Shown: positions 32,571 to 46,760, counted from the stretch's first letter. The stretch is DNA of 64,000 nt from Torreya grandis (GCA_037957365.1 JARHVA010000639.1:3336001-3400000), one strand, 5' to 3'. Program-made: numbers and translations. The notes: generated from the sequence alone by a model not told the origin.

Positions 32571-33490
32571 ATTATAATTAAAAGTTTCTTGACCAGTTGT
32601 GAATAAAAAAACCACTCGCTCAAATTAAATTTTGATATGTTGATGGAGAATTATACTCCCAAAGAAAATTAGGCCATTTATTATAATTTGTATGATGTAC
32701 TAAGCGTATAATTACAATGAAATTAAATTCATTCAACCATTCATTATCCCACAAAATATATCCTTTAGCAAAACAAGTGGTGCACATTACATTCCCCAAT
32801 TACTATTGGAACACTTCAATATTTTTTATTATAAAAATAATAAAATTACACAAGATTATAAAGCAACATATCTAGTTGAAATTCACATCTTAGAGTTTAC
32901 ACTAGAGAGTAAAACACTGGCTCAAAACATGGTACTAAAAAATAAGAAACATAAAACAAATCTAGGCAAGACATGGTGCTCAAAACCACATTACATTGAC
33001 AAACGATGTTCAAAATCATATTACAAACCAAAAGAAAGCTAATCATAGGCTTCAACACCTACGAGAGGAGGTAAAGGATTGTCCTTTGGTGGCAGAGTAG
33101 TCCAAGTGGAAGGCTCTGCTAAAGGGGGATCTAATGCCACCTATCCATCTAAAGGGTACAAAGTCATATCTATCGCCCATCCATTAGTTGGGTGAGTCTG
33201 AGTAAGAGTGTCAATAAGAGAACCCCTTTGGAAGGGAGTTGTATCAAATTTTCCATGTATTGGCAATGACCTCCATCCCCCTACTGAGAGCAAGGGGAGA
33301 AGTGGATTTAACTACAAGAATGGATTCTATGCCTCCTAAGAGGTGATAACAATAGACTTTGGGGAAGGCCATTAGGGGATGTGGCTCACTATGTAGGGAG
33401 TGCTCCCCTAGTGGTCCAACAACTCCTGCAGATGACAAACCTCAATGACAACCTTTTCAGTCTGAACTTGAATTTAAATGTAGGGTGAAG
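32571..33490. other. AT-rich DNA and possible LINE 3' end
   Basis: No feature firmly recognised. The segment 33040-33480 is less AT-rich than its surroundings and may be the 3' end of the minus-strand LINE that follows, but I see no clear tail. The plus-strand frame at 32806-33042 is lysine-rich and probably chance. Confidence 0.4.
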
Positions 33491-33639
33491 ATATAACAGT
33501 GACCTTATCATTAATAAAAAAGAGATAAGAGCATTCAACATAGTTAAATAAAGTATTATTTATTGCCTTCCATAATTAAAAAAGAATCACAATTCTAAAA
33601 AATTCCATAAAAAGGCAATAGTAGCAAGCTAGTTGGTTG

Positions 33640-34000
33640 GATCCCCAAGAAGGGCATGATGCCAAGAGAAATGCTCATGGTGTTAAGCTGAAAGAGGCAA
33701 TGAATCCATTGCCAAATGGACTGAGCTCCAATTCAAAACTAGAAGATATGTTTGAAGGAATTTGGGCACTTACAGGTTGGGAACTTCAATTGAGAAATTC
33801 TAATATGGGAGATCCAATCCCCAAGTGGAAGACCATGGTAGACCAAGTACCAAAGGAAGTGGACCAAATTAGGCTCTAGATGAGTCATCCAAATTTAGTC
33901 GAGCCTATCAAGTCACATCTTAGAGGACGAATTAAGACCCCATTGCCTATTGAGCTTATTGAAAGAAGAAGAGAAGGGACTCATAACTTGATACTAGAGG
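33640..34000 (-). pseudogene. LINE RVT-associated zinc-binding region
   Basis: The minus strand reads HFLWYLVYHGLPLGDWI, then CKCPNSFKHIF and IGAQSIWQWI. This follows the plant LINE zf-RVT pattern FLWRL..N.LPT...CP.C...E...HLF..C..A..IW. The plus-strand frames here (33637-33879, 33880-34062) are shadows. Confidence 0.7.
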
Positions 34001-34449
34001 AGTATAGTGGAATAATGTTTAAAATGGGTATCATAATTCCACCTCCAGTCCTTCCACCATGAGTGTGGTAGTTATAAGTCATGCTTGTGCAATATCACAT
34101 TTGGCATTAGCTCTTGAATGTGAAGCCATAGCAGTTAATTCCACATTATTCAAATATATATTTTTTCAAATCTCGCCAATGAGTCCAATCCATAGTAGAG
34201 ACCTCATCTTGAATGGTATAAATTTATTTCCTGAAGAACCTTAGTGCTTTTATCTTAGGAATCTCTACCAACAGAACAATGGTATTGGTCATAATGGGAG
34301 ACCCCTACATATTATGATAATTAAAATACAAAATATTGTGAAACCATCACCAATACATCTTAGATGGGGCTTGACAACCTTGAAATCCTTTCATATATTT
34401 TTTTCCACAAAAATCCTTCAATTTTGATTGGAGCTGATGTGGTCAAAAG

Positions 34450-35860
34450 GGTGTGGAAACCAATATTTTTCCAACTAGGTTTTCCATAGGAAGATCAAAA
34501 GGATATATAATGTCTTAGAAATATCTTCCAAATTTCATTGCCTTTAATGGCTCTAACAACCCTTTTATCACATAAAGTGAATATCAATAATTCCCATACC
34601 TCCTTTATTTCAAGGGAGGCAACAGATGTCTCAAGCAACTCGATGGAATCCCCTCTTCTATTTAGAATTTGACTAAAGGAAATCCGTGAGAATTTTAACC
34701 AACTTATCATATGAGGCCTTAGAGGGAGCCCATTAGGAATAATAGTAAACATGGGTAGTCGCTAAGATTTTAATACAAACTTAAAATTTCCCTACTAAGG
34801 GGAGTAGTTTGGTAACCTAGTATTCAACCTTATTTTCAACATGATTAATGACATATTACCAAAGCTATGTATGAGAACTATAAAATTCAAAAGGGATTCC
34901 TATAAATTTGAATTGTTCTCATCTATTTATCCTTTTCCACTTGATTTGGAAAAGACACTTAGGCATAGGCATCACAATTTGTCTAAAACATTGAGTTTTA
35001 CTCCACTGCAAACAAGACCGAGAGGTTAAAAAAAAAATATCAAAAAAATTCATGGCTTTTGAGAAAGTTTTTTATTGCACTTCAAGGGTGAGAAAAGTAT
35101 CATCAAAAAAGTGACCATTCATGAGTTGGGAAGATTAATCAGGTACAATAATACCCTAAATAAGACCCTCTTCAGCTCTAAAGGCAAGAAGATATCTTAA
35201 AGTTTCTATAGAAAGAACACCTATCACTCAAGAATGAGGGAAACCTTGATGGATAGAGCATTGGAGGAAAATACTATCAGATTTGAAACCGTTAATAATG
35301 AGGTAGGTAGAGATATCCACCAATAAATTTTAGACTATTGAGATAAATAATTTGGCCAAACCAAGATCTTTTAGCATATCTATGATAAAAGGCCATGCAA
35401 TTCTATCATAGGATTTTTCAAAATCCAATTTGATAAAAATTGTTATCTAACGTGATGCCCTATCCCATTCCATACCTTCCTAGACAAAAATAAGTTTATC
35501 AATAATATATAAACCTTTACTAAATCTTTTTTTCTCTGGTCTAACAATAGAAGAAATGATGAGATGGAGATATTTGGTGAGAGCTTTAACAAGGATCTTG
35601 TAAGACACATTTAATAAAGAGATACGTTGTTAATTGGTAATGACTTCTAGGTCACATTTTTTTGGCATGAATTTGATATTACCATGATTAATGATAGCAC
35701 CCAAAGATTAATTTTGTAGATATTATTTATAAACTTGAAGCAAATCAGGGCCAATGAATTCCCATGTGGCTTTGTTAAAATCATAGGGAAAGCCATCAAG
35801 GCCAGGATATTTATCATTACTCATGCAATGAAAACCCTATGTGAGTTCATGGAGACTCAA
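34450..35860 (-). pseudogene. LINE reverse transcriptase and post-RT region
   Basis: On the minus strand: PGLDGFPYDFNKATWEFI near 35810, ISLLNVSYKILVKALTK near 35615, IVRPEKKRFSKGLYIIDKL near 35530, and IFIKLDFEKSYDRIAW near 35430. Then come FFDDTFLTLE near 35080 and, at 34750-34560, SNGLPLRPHMISWLKF-type sequence and KEVWELLIFTL. This is the RT fingers-palm order of plant L1 elements, with the FADD box decayed to FDDT. Stops are scattered, so it is inactive. Confidence 0.85.
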
Positions 35861-37084
35861 AGATGCCTCACATAGTCATTTATTTATAGGCTTTAGATTG
35901 TGAGGAACCACATTGAGGCCTTTCTATAAAGCTTGGGATTTTTCCACTCTTTCCTCTTGAGCTTGAAACACTAATTTATAGTGGTCTAAAAAATTAGAGA
36001 TGTTAGGAAGATAAGTGAGCCTTGATCTGGTCTTGAGCTTGTTTGGCCTTGAGAGATTTGAAAAATTCATTTGAAACCTTGTCTTTGATTTTGATCCAAT
36101 GCAAAGGATGACAAAGTTGTTCCCCTATGGTAGCATGATCATCCTCCATATTGATTTGGTGTTTGAGTGAGGCAAATAGGCTTTGTAAATTTTTATCAAA
36201 GGGATTATGGTTGAGGAGGGAGGAAACTCTCTAAATTTTTTAAAGCATGGCCTCATCTCCCCATTTTATTCCACAAGTGATTTGCTTCCCATAGTGGTGG
36301 ATAAAGGTGGTGGTGTGCAAAATGGCCTTATTCCACCATTCAATATAGATGGTAGCATAGGACAAGTGGGTAACTAGGTTCTAAACTTGATAAATGAGAC
36401 AAATGCTGCATGTCTGGATCAAGAGAGAAGTGTTCAGAATGAAATGATTACATGGCATTTTGAACTGACCTGTGATCCAATCTACTCTGTAAGAGATGTG
36501 GGAATGATATGAGATAACATATTCAAAATGAAAATTTATAGGCTGGACATTATGTTGGATAAAGAGAAAATATTTTATTCTAAAAACATGTAATGATCGA
36601 GCCTTAGAATGCAATTATTGCTAGTACGATAATTGGACCATAAAAACCAAGGAGTAATATGTAATGTCTATCATTAGAGGATAGGGTTGATAATATTCCA
36701 CATATTCTTGAAATAATACCATGCTTCATGTTTTACCATGCACCATCTCATGGGCAAGGCACAAACTTTGTCATTCGGGTTTTCAGCTATAGTAAAATCC
36801 CTACACACAAGCCACATAGCAAGGTGTAAGTCATCAGCCAAATATCACCATAATAAAGATTCTTCAAGGTCATCATTTGGATCAAAAATGTTGAGCATGC
36901 CTAATTAATGACCATCAATATCTAAAATCAAGAAAATTTTTATGTGTGATGGGTCTTCCCCCATGGTAAATAAATGTGTAAATTTTTGGTAAGACCAATA
37001 GGCTTTTGTTACCATATCCTTCCTCATGTATAGTGGAGAATTGGGTGGCATAAAATTGAATACACTTAAGATTATTTTTAGAAT

Positions 37085-37089
37085 AAATC
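37085..37089 (+). repeat. Target site duplication AAATC, left copy of copia-3
   Basis: AAATC before the left LTR edge is repeated at 58762-58766 after the right LTR edge, 21.7 kb away. It marks where copia-3 entered the LINE. Confidence 0.75.
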
Positions 37090-37426
37090 TAATATGTATA
37101 TGAGTAGTCGTACACATGATTTATCACATGTAAAGCAATGCAATAGAGTCAAATAACTAGAGAGATATATTTTAAACACACAAATAATATTATTCTACTA
37201 TATATAATAATTAAACCATTACACAAATATATAGGAAAGTATTTCATATATTATATGAATCTCACTAAGAACTTAATCCTCTATAATATCTCACAATATT
37301 ATATAAAAGTGAATCGGGTGATTCACTCCAAACTCATGTATAATAAATTCCTAATATATATTATTGTTACGTAAAAATAATATATTATTAACTAACTTAC
37401 CATAGTAAATACTAAATTTCCTAACA
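37090..37426 (-). repeat. copia-3 3' LTR
   Basis: Aligns with 58433-58761. On the minus strand it starts TGTTAGGAAATTTAG. The neighbouring TAGTTTTTACATCGT matches the internal edge of copia-2 and of the element at 63831. Confidence 0.85.
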
Positions 37427-40012
37427 TTCCTCCCCTAGTTTTTACATCGTAAAACATACCTCATTCTTCTATTTTAGCATGCCACATCTATATGCTCATG
37501 ATCTTCTCACCAATGGTTTTTCTCGAGTATGACTAACAACCTTACCTAATTGGTTTTGTAGGTGTACCAATAACCATTCAAAATTGGTTTTCTAAGTTTA
37601 TAACAAACCTTAAACAATTGGTTTTTTAGGTTCACCAATAAACTTACACAAATTATTTTTTGGTTCATCAAAAGCCTTACACAATTGGTTTTCTAAGTTT
37701 ACCAATAACTTACACAAATGGCTTTTCACATGTTTACCCATAACCTTTACATCATGATTGTTAAAATACATTTTGATCAACATTATACAATTGTTCTACA
37801 AAAGGGGTTACATGAAGAATACTCATAAGTGAACATAAATACACAACTATTCTTATTTTTAGACCACATTGGAAAGCTGAAAAACTAAAATCCACACCAC
37901 ACAACTGAAACAAATGTCATCATACCAAAAGTGTGGCCCTCTCATTGATGACTAGAGATAGGTTGTTGTTTGAACTCCTTCATGAGAAGATGCTTACTTA
38001 GTTGATGAAGTCATGAAGCTCAATCATTTCCACATTGGGTTTACTTCCCCCCTCAATGTAAAATAATTTATTTTCATAAGATGTCAAGTTTGTCTAAAAA
38101 TATGTCCATAAGAGAATTTTATTTTTTACAATTTGGACTCTTTTGGAATAAAAAATGAATCTAGACTCTCAAGTCAATTTATTTTTGATGTGAATACGAC
38201 TATTAGATTTGATACAAATGGTAATATAAAATGACTATTGACTTTGAATTTTACAAATGCATCTTAGACTCAAGACTTTGACAACTTTGACACAAATGAC
38301 TTTGTAAAATGAAAGACATTATAACTATAATGACTACTTACAATGAATTTTGATGATTATTTGACATAAAATAATTTTTACAAACATAATTTTTATGACT
38401 TATCCTTAATAAAAAAAAATGACCCTATTGTAAACAAAATATTCAAACTACAAACATACTATGACAAGTGGGAGCTAGAGTGGGAATGGGGTGAAGTTTT
38501 AAACTAGGGCACAGGGTAGGATGTGAATGAGGAGGATGGAGATGATGTTGAGAAGAATGGTATTTTGGGTGAAGTGGTGGGAGAAGATGCACAAGGCATA
38601 ACCATAAGATTGTGGATCTACTTCTATAGGATTCAAATACATAAAATCAATATGGACACGAGGGTTGATGATTGGTTTATATCAATCATGGATATTGTTA
38701 TCATAAATTACATTAACTATCTAAATGGTTTAAACCTTTCCTTAGTCATCAACTTTAAAAGAGGACTATGAGGTAATTTTAGACACTTATTTAATATTAA
38801 GTAGATTAGATCTTTGGTTGGGCACCAATTTGGGTTTATTAGTGGAAATATCACTCTTTAAAATGGTAAAAATTGGATCTCTTTCTGCACTTTATCTATG
38901 GATATATTACTTTACCTCATGGTGTGACTCCTCTAGGGGTCTAACCCTATTTCAAAAATGATGGATCAAATTTATCTATTTATTATTTGACCTTTTTTAT
39001 TGGAATATGGGGCATCTATTTTCCTTTAGTGAAAATTGTGGCTCTGAAGGCAAATGTTTCATAATGATTTTGATTGATCCATATAACTATAGTTGTGCCC
39101 TAGTTCCTTTGAATATGGATGAAGTAGGAGTAGGAGAATTAGCTTGGCATATGATTTCTCATGGATGGACTCAAAACATGGCGAGGAAGGTCTTTTTAAA
39201 GATTATATTGAACTTTAGAGTGTTGTTACAAATCCAAGGTAAGAGGATTAAAACATTATTTATCTTTCATTGTGTAGTTCATCCCCAGCTGATAAATTTT
39301 ATTTTAGTCAAATATTTTAAGGAGATACTTGCCCACTACCTAAATTTTGTGTGGTTATTTTGGACCAACATTGGTTTATATTTACTCTGGATCCTTCTAA
39401 TTTTTTGGGAGGTAGAAACAACTAGACTCAGATGCATTTTTTTTCCAGGCTTGAATCATGGAGTTTTCCCTTTTATGAGCACTTGGTTGGGTTGAATTAT
39501 TTTCTTTTTGGGTAGGAGAACCAAATTTTTTTCTAGTTCTAGGATAATGAACCCCATAATGGGTCCCTGGTAGACACCCTATTTCATTTATTAATGGTTA
39601 TTGGAAATATTTTTACTCCTAACTATTATTAGTTGTTGGTTTACTAGTTGGGAGAACTAGTTCAAATTCATTCATTACCCTCATCATCTTTAATGGTTTT
39701 TTTATTCTTCTTAAACCCTTTGATGTTCTAGTTTAACTGTAATGACTTAGTAAGGCTCTATATTTTAGGCTTTGCATTATAAATATGAGGAAGGACCTAC
39801 CAAATGGGGGTTCCAGTTTGGTGATGGTCTTGTTCATGGAGGTTAGAGGAATCCACCCCATCTCTTTCTAGTTTTGGGTGGTTTTTAGAGGATCCAAATA
39901 CAATACATGGTGTATGTTAGATAATTCTACCTTTTGTAATTTTTGGATGGTATAGAATTTCACACTAGTGTCTAATTTTGATCCTTAAGGAGGATGATCA
40001 GTTTCATCTTAC
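37427..40012. other. copia-3 internal region, left part
   Basis: Contains a loose repeat at 37510-37740, in which AATTGGTTTTCTAAGTTTA-like pieces recur at about 50-60 bases. There is also a plus-strand frame at 39007-39495 (162 codons), unusually long for this window. Its sequence (MGHLFSFSENCGSEGK...) shows no family I recognise. Sequence on both sides of that frame also looks coding on the plus strand with stops, so another decayed plus-strand element may be inserted here. Confidence 0.45.
39007..39495 (+). pseudogene. Unrecognised 162-codon open frame
   Basis: Begins MGHLFSFSENCGSEGKCFIM and continues LIDPYNYSCALVPLNMDEVG and ELAWHMISHGW, then becomes hydrophobic (FVWLFWTNIGLYLLWILLIF). 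The first half looks like ordinary folded protein and the second may be frameshifted. It sits in the internal region of copia-3 but on the opposite strand, so it is either a foreign fragment or chance. No catalytic motif was seen. Confidence 0.35.
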
Positions 40013-43000
40013 TATTGACCATTTTAACCACAAGTCAATATGATTCAACCCCATATATTTAAAAAATTGATATAGGTGTTATAGAAACATGTCATATGGT
40101 ATATCATATTCTAATTTATGTGATTTAATATGTTTCTATCCTTGGTCATAGTCACATTTAGTCCTTATGTCATTTTGTGTCACTTAGGGGTCATATATGG
40201 GTCATTAATGAAGTGATATGGTTTTCCTTGGTATCCATATGTTAAAAAATTCCTTTAAACATAAAATATTTCATATTAATTATCAATAATTTTATAAATA
40301 ATTGAAACTTGTAGGTCCCTAACTAAAAATCGAGAAAATAAGTGAAAAAGGAGTTTTGAAGGTTGTACAACCTATGGGAGAGAGTGGCACATGGGATAAG
40401 CTTAATAAGCAACCATTTAGATTTATTGACTCCATTTTCATGTTTTATCCACTTTGGAAGATCTTAAATTTGACCAAAACCATTCTATCTCTCCATCACT
40501 CCACTAGGCAAGTAGAACTAGTCAATAGGTTTATTCTTGGTATGGCCAGTAGGAAGACTTCCAAGTAAAATGATATCATTTGTGGATAGTAAACTTGGTA
40601 ATATTTATATTCATGGAATTATTTCAATAATTTTATTCCTATACTTTACTAACCATCCTTTAGAAGTTGAATATCATTTTTTGCATACTAATCCCCACAC
40701 CCTATAGGTTTTGATTCTATTTGAGGTTTTTTGTACAATCCAACTAACGAAATGGATTACATAGGATTTTAAATTACTTCTCACATTTTTAAATTTTTTG
40801 TTTCATTTTTGGAAGTGTTTTGGTGAGTTCAAACCTCTTAGGTTGTAAGTGGAGTATGCTAGTGAGGTTACAATCAGATCTCATCAACTGAAAAAGGTTT
40901 ATTTCTATATAATGCATTTAAATAAATGTGATATGATATTTTATACATATAAAATGTCATTATAATATCCTTATTCCCAAATTCAATCTCCAAAGCTAGC
41001 ATCATGAAGGTTGTAGTCAAGAATGTTGCACATAGTTAGCTCTCTGCTTACTCCTCTTATAGTCATGGTTTTTTTAACTATAAGCATGGTTATAAAGATG
41101 TTTTGAAGTGTTTCAAGTCATGGGAAAACTTCATGGAGCATAATCCATCAAGAAAAACTCTCAAGTGATACAATAATAGCTATGATAGTCAATGCAAATC
41201 TCTAACACTATCGCACACCATTAGTGTGCACCTACAGGTTGTCTCAAGAAAAAGTCACATTGGAAAAATTAAAATTGATATGATTTTAATCCTTTCAATG
41301 TTTTTTAAATCCATCTAAATATTTTTATAGGGTATAAAACTTGTTTAATTCTCATATACTATGCACATTATTCATGTTTCTACTCACTACCTTGTCTACA
41401 ACTAAATGTACATCTACAATTGCCCTCAGGAGATGATCACATTGAAATAAAGTATTTAAATTGGGATAAAGTGTTTCATGGTGAAAAACATCCATTTTAT
41501 ATTTTGATGGATGGTTCTAAGACTAGATGTAAACCTAGATAACATGCACATTGTTCATGTCTACTCTTAACTGCATGTACATTGAAATGTCCACCTACAT
41601 GTGGCACTGACAAAGAACTAGAAATATTGCTCAGAGATGTTGAAACATGTGTTGATACACTTATTTATGTCTTAGTATGTTGAAAATGTTATGACAATCA
41701 TGTTTGAGGCATCAAGTTGGTAGGCAGAGTGAGAAGTCACTTCATGAGAAGAGAATTTGAATTTAGGGACAAACTTCCCTAAAAAACCAAAATAGAGACC
41801 TAACCCCTTTTATAATGTCATATAGTAGTGTTACAAAGAGTTCTGATGAATTCAAGTACATCTATATTGTATCCTTATCCTAGGGGAAGATCTTTATAAA
41901 ATGGAATTGATGTGTGACTAAAGCAAAGTGATGTTTGAGGGATTTCAATTTTGATATTTGTTCACTACAAATTTTTAGTGATTTCTATAGGATTTAAACT
42001 CTTAAGTGTTTTCATAACCCAAATTGTAGTATAGAGGCATGTTAGTATGTTGAGTGGTCTTATTAAGTTAAAAGGCACTCAAAGGATATAATTAACATTA
42101 AATAGAGTTTTATTACAAGGGTTTTAACTTCCATCAACACCTATAGGTGTACTTTTGCTTAAAACGCTACCTACAACCTATATACATGTGCCTACAACTT
42201 ACAAGGTAAATCATGGAAGTTGGGAACTTATAAACATGGACACTTTCAATTTGAGTTGGTCTAGGACCTCATAAGGATCCTTGGTTGATAAAAACAAGTT
42301 CCTATAAGTTGAAACATAACCTACATGTATCCTTAGCCCTTAAAATGAGAACCTACAGTCAATTGTAGGTTGATAAAGCATTAAAGCCTTATAGTCCAAA
42401 GACTAGTTTGACATATCCATGTTTAGAGTAAGTCTTAGGAATTTTAAAATGATATTGAAGACTCTAAGGAATAATATAAACATATCAATAGGTCCAATGT
42501 TGTAGTATACACCTATATGCATGGTGAAACACAAAATATAGTCACATACAGTCAGCTCCTATGTTAAGACCACCATAAGGTATGAAATAAAGAAGTTGGA
42601 AAAAATTAAAGTGTGTTGTCATTATATAAATTTTATTTAGGATTTTATTCATCATATTAAATTATCAAATCAAGATAACAAAGAATTTAAGGGTCCAATC
42701 TCTAAATTATACCAAAGTTAGACAAGCTGCAATCTAGACCAATCAAGGTGGGAAGTGAACAATGCAAGGTTGGATAAGGGTGTCATCATCAGCATGTTTT
42801 AAAATAATTCATAGTGATAATGAACATTACATGTCACTCTTATAACATGTAAATAGGGGAAGGAGAGATTATAATAATGCAACCTATAGTCACATGTCTA
42901 AAGCCTGCAAGTTAGTATTCTCCACAAGTCTACTTTCAAGATTTTGAAGAATTAGAAGGGCTAAGGATATTATCAAGCCCTAAAATATTTCACATAAGGT

Positions 43001-45174
43001 ACCAAGGAAATATTTAATATCATCATACCATCATTTTTCCTAAGTAAATAGGGTAAGTTCCCTCTTTTTTGTCTCAGATAGAGGGTACTCCCCAATGGTG
43101 CAAACTTGCAAGTTTTGAGAAAAGGAGATGACAAGGTGAGGTGAGGGTTGATAAAACCTTGTAGGATGATGTGGTAAGTTTAATGAAACATTAGAAAACA
43201 TAAATAATCATGTACATGTTAATATAACCAATCAAGGTGGTCCAAACCTACAAGCATACAGATAGACCTATTAGGTCTTTTTTAGCCCTAGTGCCTAATA
43301 GGGTCCAAATTTCACTTTAGGCATTAGATGGAAATTATAATCATTTAATCAATGTTTTTAGGGAGATATAAGGTGTGTTACAACTATTTTAATGCAAATA
43401 AAGCCATAGGGAGGCCAAGTTTGGCTTAAGACTATCAAAAGGCATTCAAAATGGAGAACAAAGCTCAAGAAGCTAACTTTGAGAGCTCACATCTACTTGG
43501 AAGCTTTGCATGGGAGCTTAAGGAACTGGGAAATATTGAAGAGGGTCTTGAACAAAGACTTTGTGAAAAAAATTTAGGTTTAAAACATTAGACATCTATG
43601 AACAAATGCTAAGGGTGAAATCCACTCAAAACCCTTTCAAACCCTTGTTAGTTACCTGATTGCAAAGATGGACTAAGAGAGGAATCTAGGAGGCATATAA
43701 TGGCTAGTAAATGATTTAATCTTGTATAGGACTCCCCAATTCTTCTCCCCATCATACTGAGTTGTACCTTACTTATATAGACAGGGTGGAAAATGTATTT
43801 TCTTGACTGATTTTGGTGTTTTGAAAGTATGGAAGGGTTTCAAAGGATAAAATCCACTTTTGGTGAGATATTGGAAATTAAAATAACACACCATGTTTAT
43901 TTCATGCATAAAAAAATCTCACAAGTGCCTCTGCAAATGCCTTCATCTTAGTCTAAACTGGCATACTGAGCAAGCAATGAGGTGAAAAATCTAAGTGGGA
44001 TGCATTTTAAGGTATGCTTGATGAATATAAGGCCATGAGGGATATTTAAAAGTGCCATACACTCCTTCTTATGGAATGGTTTTGAAAACTAAAGACAACT
44101 TTGGTGACAAGTGTGTAAGGTGAGTGAAAAAGAGTTATTTAGAATACAAGCAGTGGTAACTCATGTCTAGAATAATCCTGATGATTAGGGACACCTTAAA
44201 TTCATGTTTTAGCATGTTTAAAACCCCTCCCTCTTACTTTAATCATCACATTTATCCTTATTATATTATTTATCATTTTAAGGAGATTAAATGATGAGGA
44301 TAATTTATTGGCAAACAAATGAGGAATCATATGCCACATTTCTAGAGTTTCATGTTTTGAGGGATATTTGTCCAAGTAGACCTTGAATTTTATATTATAT
44401 ATTACACTCTCCTACATTTTTAACTCATTTTATCAGCATCACACTTGTCCTAGTGACTCTTGGACTTCATTGTCTTCTCTTCTCTCTCAAATTATATAAG
44501 TAGTAGCAATTTTAGCTCTTGTAGACTAATATTACACCATGTATGGTAAATCCCTACTAGATTGACATTGTATTTTGCATTTGAACAATAAATTCAATTT
44601 TAGTTTTGATTTCATGAACATTTGTCTAAGTGTGCATAGTGATTTATGGTGATGTTAAGTGATAACATTTTATCCTTACTTCTTATCCTCTCATGTTTAT
44701 GTAAGAGTTCTTATTATAATAGGTCATATAGAGTGCAGCTAATGTGTTAGGTTCCTTTCAAGTTAAAAATTTTCCTTAGAGTGTGAAATCTTCCCTTTGG
44801 TCCATTTACCTTGTGTTGCCTCATGTATATCAGCTCTATATTGAATTACTTATGTTAGAATCTTTTAGGACTCTAAAGTCAGTTTTTAGGTTTTATTTCA
44901 TTATGATAAAATTATGATGGTCTTGTGGAAATCCTTTTGGTTTATCACCCCCTTAGGGTAGTTTCATTTCATTCAAAATTCTATCTCTTTTCCCGCAAGT
45001 AACTAGTTAAGTAGATGATAAGCAATTCAAGGTATATTGAGGGAGCTAAACCTAAAACCTAGAGGTCTATTTATACCTATAGGTAAACCCACATACCTAT
45101 AATTATTCCCATGTTTCCCAAATTTTGAGGAGGCTTGAACACCCTCCTTTAGGGTGAAATATTTGGTGATAATA
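40013..45174 (+). repeat. Giant 5' LTR (5.16 kb)
   Basis: Aligns from end to end with 52094-57251, from ACCACAAGTCAA near the start to GGTGAAATATTTGGTGA.AATA at the end. No stable open frame is shared by the two copies, so it is non-coding. It contains many ACCTAYANGT motifs (for example 41230 and 42139) and a possible promoter region near its 3' third. The exact last base and the primer site are not clear: the bases after 45174 (GCTATAGCATGCCC) match no common plant primer site. Confidence 0.88.
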
Positions 45175-45814
45175 GCTATAGCATGCCCATTGGGACACAT
45201 TGCCTTCAAGATAATTTGTCAAGGTGAATGATGGTCTTGACATCATTAGCTAAAAATTAGTGTGCTACTTATCATTTTCCAACTCCATTCAAGGTAAAAT
45301 CTAGTTCAAGGCCATTATTTTGTCATAAAGTTTCTCTCATAATTCATGGTCCTTACTAGGTCATCATCTAGTAGAGTTATCAATCCTATCAATAAACTTA
45401 CTCAATCCTCTTGAAGTTCAATACCCTCAACTTAATCTGACCTTTGAAGAGCAAGAAGATTTTGCTAGCCAAGAAATTGAAGATATTGAATAAATTTAAG
45501 ATCTTGAATAAAACATGGCTAGGCAACATGCCTTTCCTAACTTTATTACTAAAAATCTAATTCACCTTGAAGGGACTATTTCAGATAATTTGGACTTATC
45601 TATAGTCTAACTAAAAAACTAATATCAAGAATACACCTACATTATTCAAATTTTTATAATTTTAAATTATCTCCAATATAATAAATGAGGAATAGATCCA
45701 AATTATTATCATTATCTATGTGTTAAATTACACAAAACCCAAAAACTATTCATTTTAATATAGTATCTCCCATCCAATTTAGGGACATAAGTCCAAATTA
45801 TCTAAAATAGTCCT

Positions 45815-46405
45815 TTTCAAGCCTATGATGACATTCCTCCTAATGATATAAAGAGTGTACCTACATTTAATGGTGAAATTCATGTCACACCTAGTGAACA
45901 CATCAGGGATATCTCTATTTTTTGTAGTTTCCAAAATGTCACTGAAGAGAATATCGCCACTAGAATCCTTGCCATGTCCCTTACAGGGAAAACTATTGAT
46001 TGGTATAGGAATTTGCTTGGTGGATGCATCACATCATGAGATGACTTTGGAGTGTTTCTTACTTCAAGGTTTGAAGATGAAAGTGACCATAAATCTCTCA
46101 TAAATCAAATCAATGTGATTAAAAGAGATCCTAAGGAAACAATGCTTGAATTCAATGAGAGGATTCAAAAAAATTGGTATAGATTTCCTCCCATGATACC
46201 ACCTTCTAATTTTGTGTTCCCTACATACTTGAGATCCATTGGTACTGATATTTCTCTCATGATTTAATCCATGGGTGGTTTCACTCTTACCAAAGCATAT
46301 GAACTTTCCATTAGAGCTAAAAATGGCCTCATTCAAGTAAGAAAGTTTCATCCTAAAGTGTTTATGCCTTTGATACCTAATACTCTCACTAATACTCCTA
46401 TTGGG
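45815..46405 (+). pseudogene. Gag of the giant-LTR element (first part)
   Basis: Reads VPTFNGEIHVTPSEHIRDI, NVTEENIATRILAMSLTGK, TIDWYRNLLGG, a stop, then DDFGVFLTSRFEDESD and KRDPKETMLEFNERIQKNWY. This is the retrotransposon gag pattern (F.G.....W...F...LT..A..W...L......W..F...F...F). A second stop lies near 46265. The frame continues to PNTLTNTPIG at 46405, where the 2.3-kb insert starts, and resumes near 48702. Confidence 0.85.
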
Positions 46406-46552
46406 TGAATATTTTGCCACGAGCTAACTGATGGAAAAATAGGTGCATCAACCATAGCATAAATATATTTATTCATCAAAATGGATGTGACGACCATAGC
46501 TAGATTGAGACAAATCTCTCCTCTCAACAAAGGGGAGGCTCTCTAAAATTCA

Positions 46553-46569
46553 TAATATATATATATATA
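46553..46569. repeat. Short (AT)n microsatellite
   Basis: An alternating A/T run of about 16 bases within the 2.3-kb insert. Confidence 0.85.
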
Positions 46570-46760
46570 AAAGCTGAAAATACACACATGGGTGAAATCA
46601 TACCATCCATCTCTCTTTTTATAGAGATGATATTCATATAACAGAGGAGAATTTTGGTGTGATTGTTGAAGGCACTTCTCTTCTTTCAGAAGTGATATTC
46701 AATCAACAACATAATTCTTCCTAGGTAGTAGCAAAAAACACAAGAAACCCATGAAAGCAC

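Larger units (their letters stand above)
33500..37089 (-). mobile_element. L1-type LINE, minus strand, 3' two thirds (first segment)
   Basis: Read from right to left, the domains come in L1 order. Endonuclease remnants lie at 36400-37000 (L-V-C-R-D-F-T, normally GGDFN, near 36810). The RT spans 35130-35860, the post-RT region 34450-35050, and a zinc-knuckle RVT-associated region 33640-34000. All contain stops. The rest of the LINE (ORF1) lies at 58767-60300 beyond the copia-3 insertion. The target duplication AAATC at 37085-37089 and 58762-58766 proves the two parts were contiguous. Confidence 0.82.

Noticed and set aside
33637..34062. Plus-strand frames MDPQEGHDAK... and MSHPNLVEP...
   Set aside because: The opposite strand carries the LINE zinc-binding region; these are shadows.
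45175..45200. Possible primer binding site after the giant 5' LTR
   Set aside because: GCTATAGCATGCCCATTGGG does not match a plant tRNA 3' end that I can name, so I did not annotate it.
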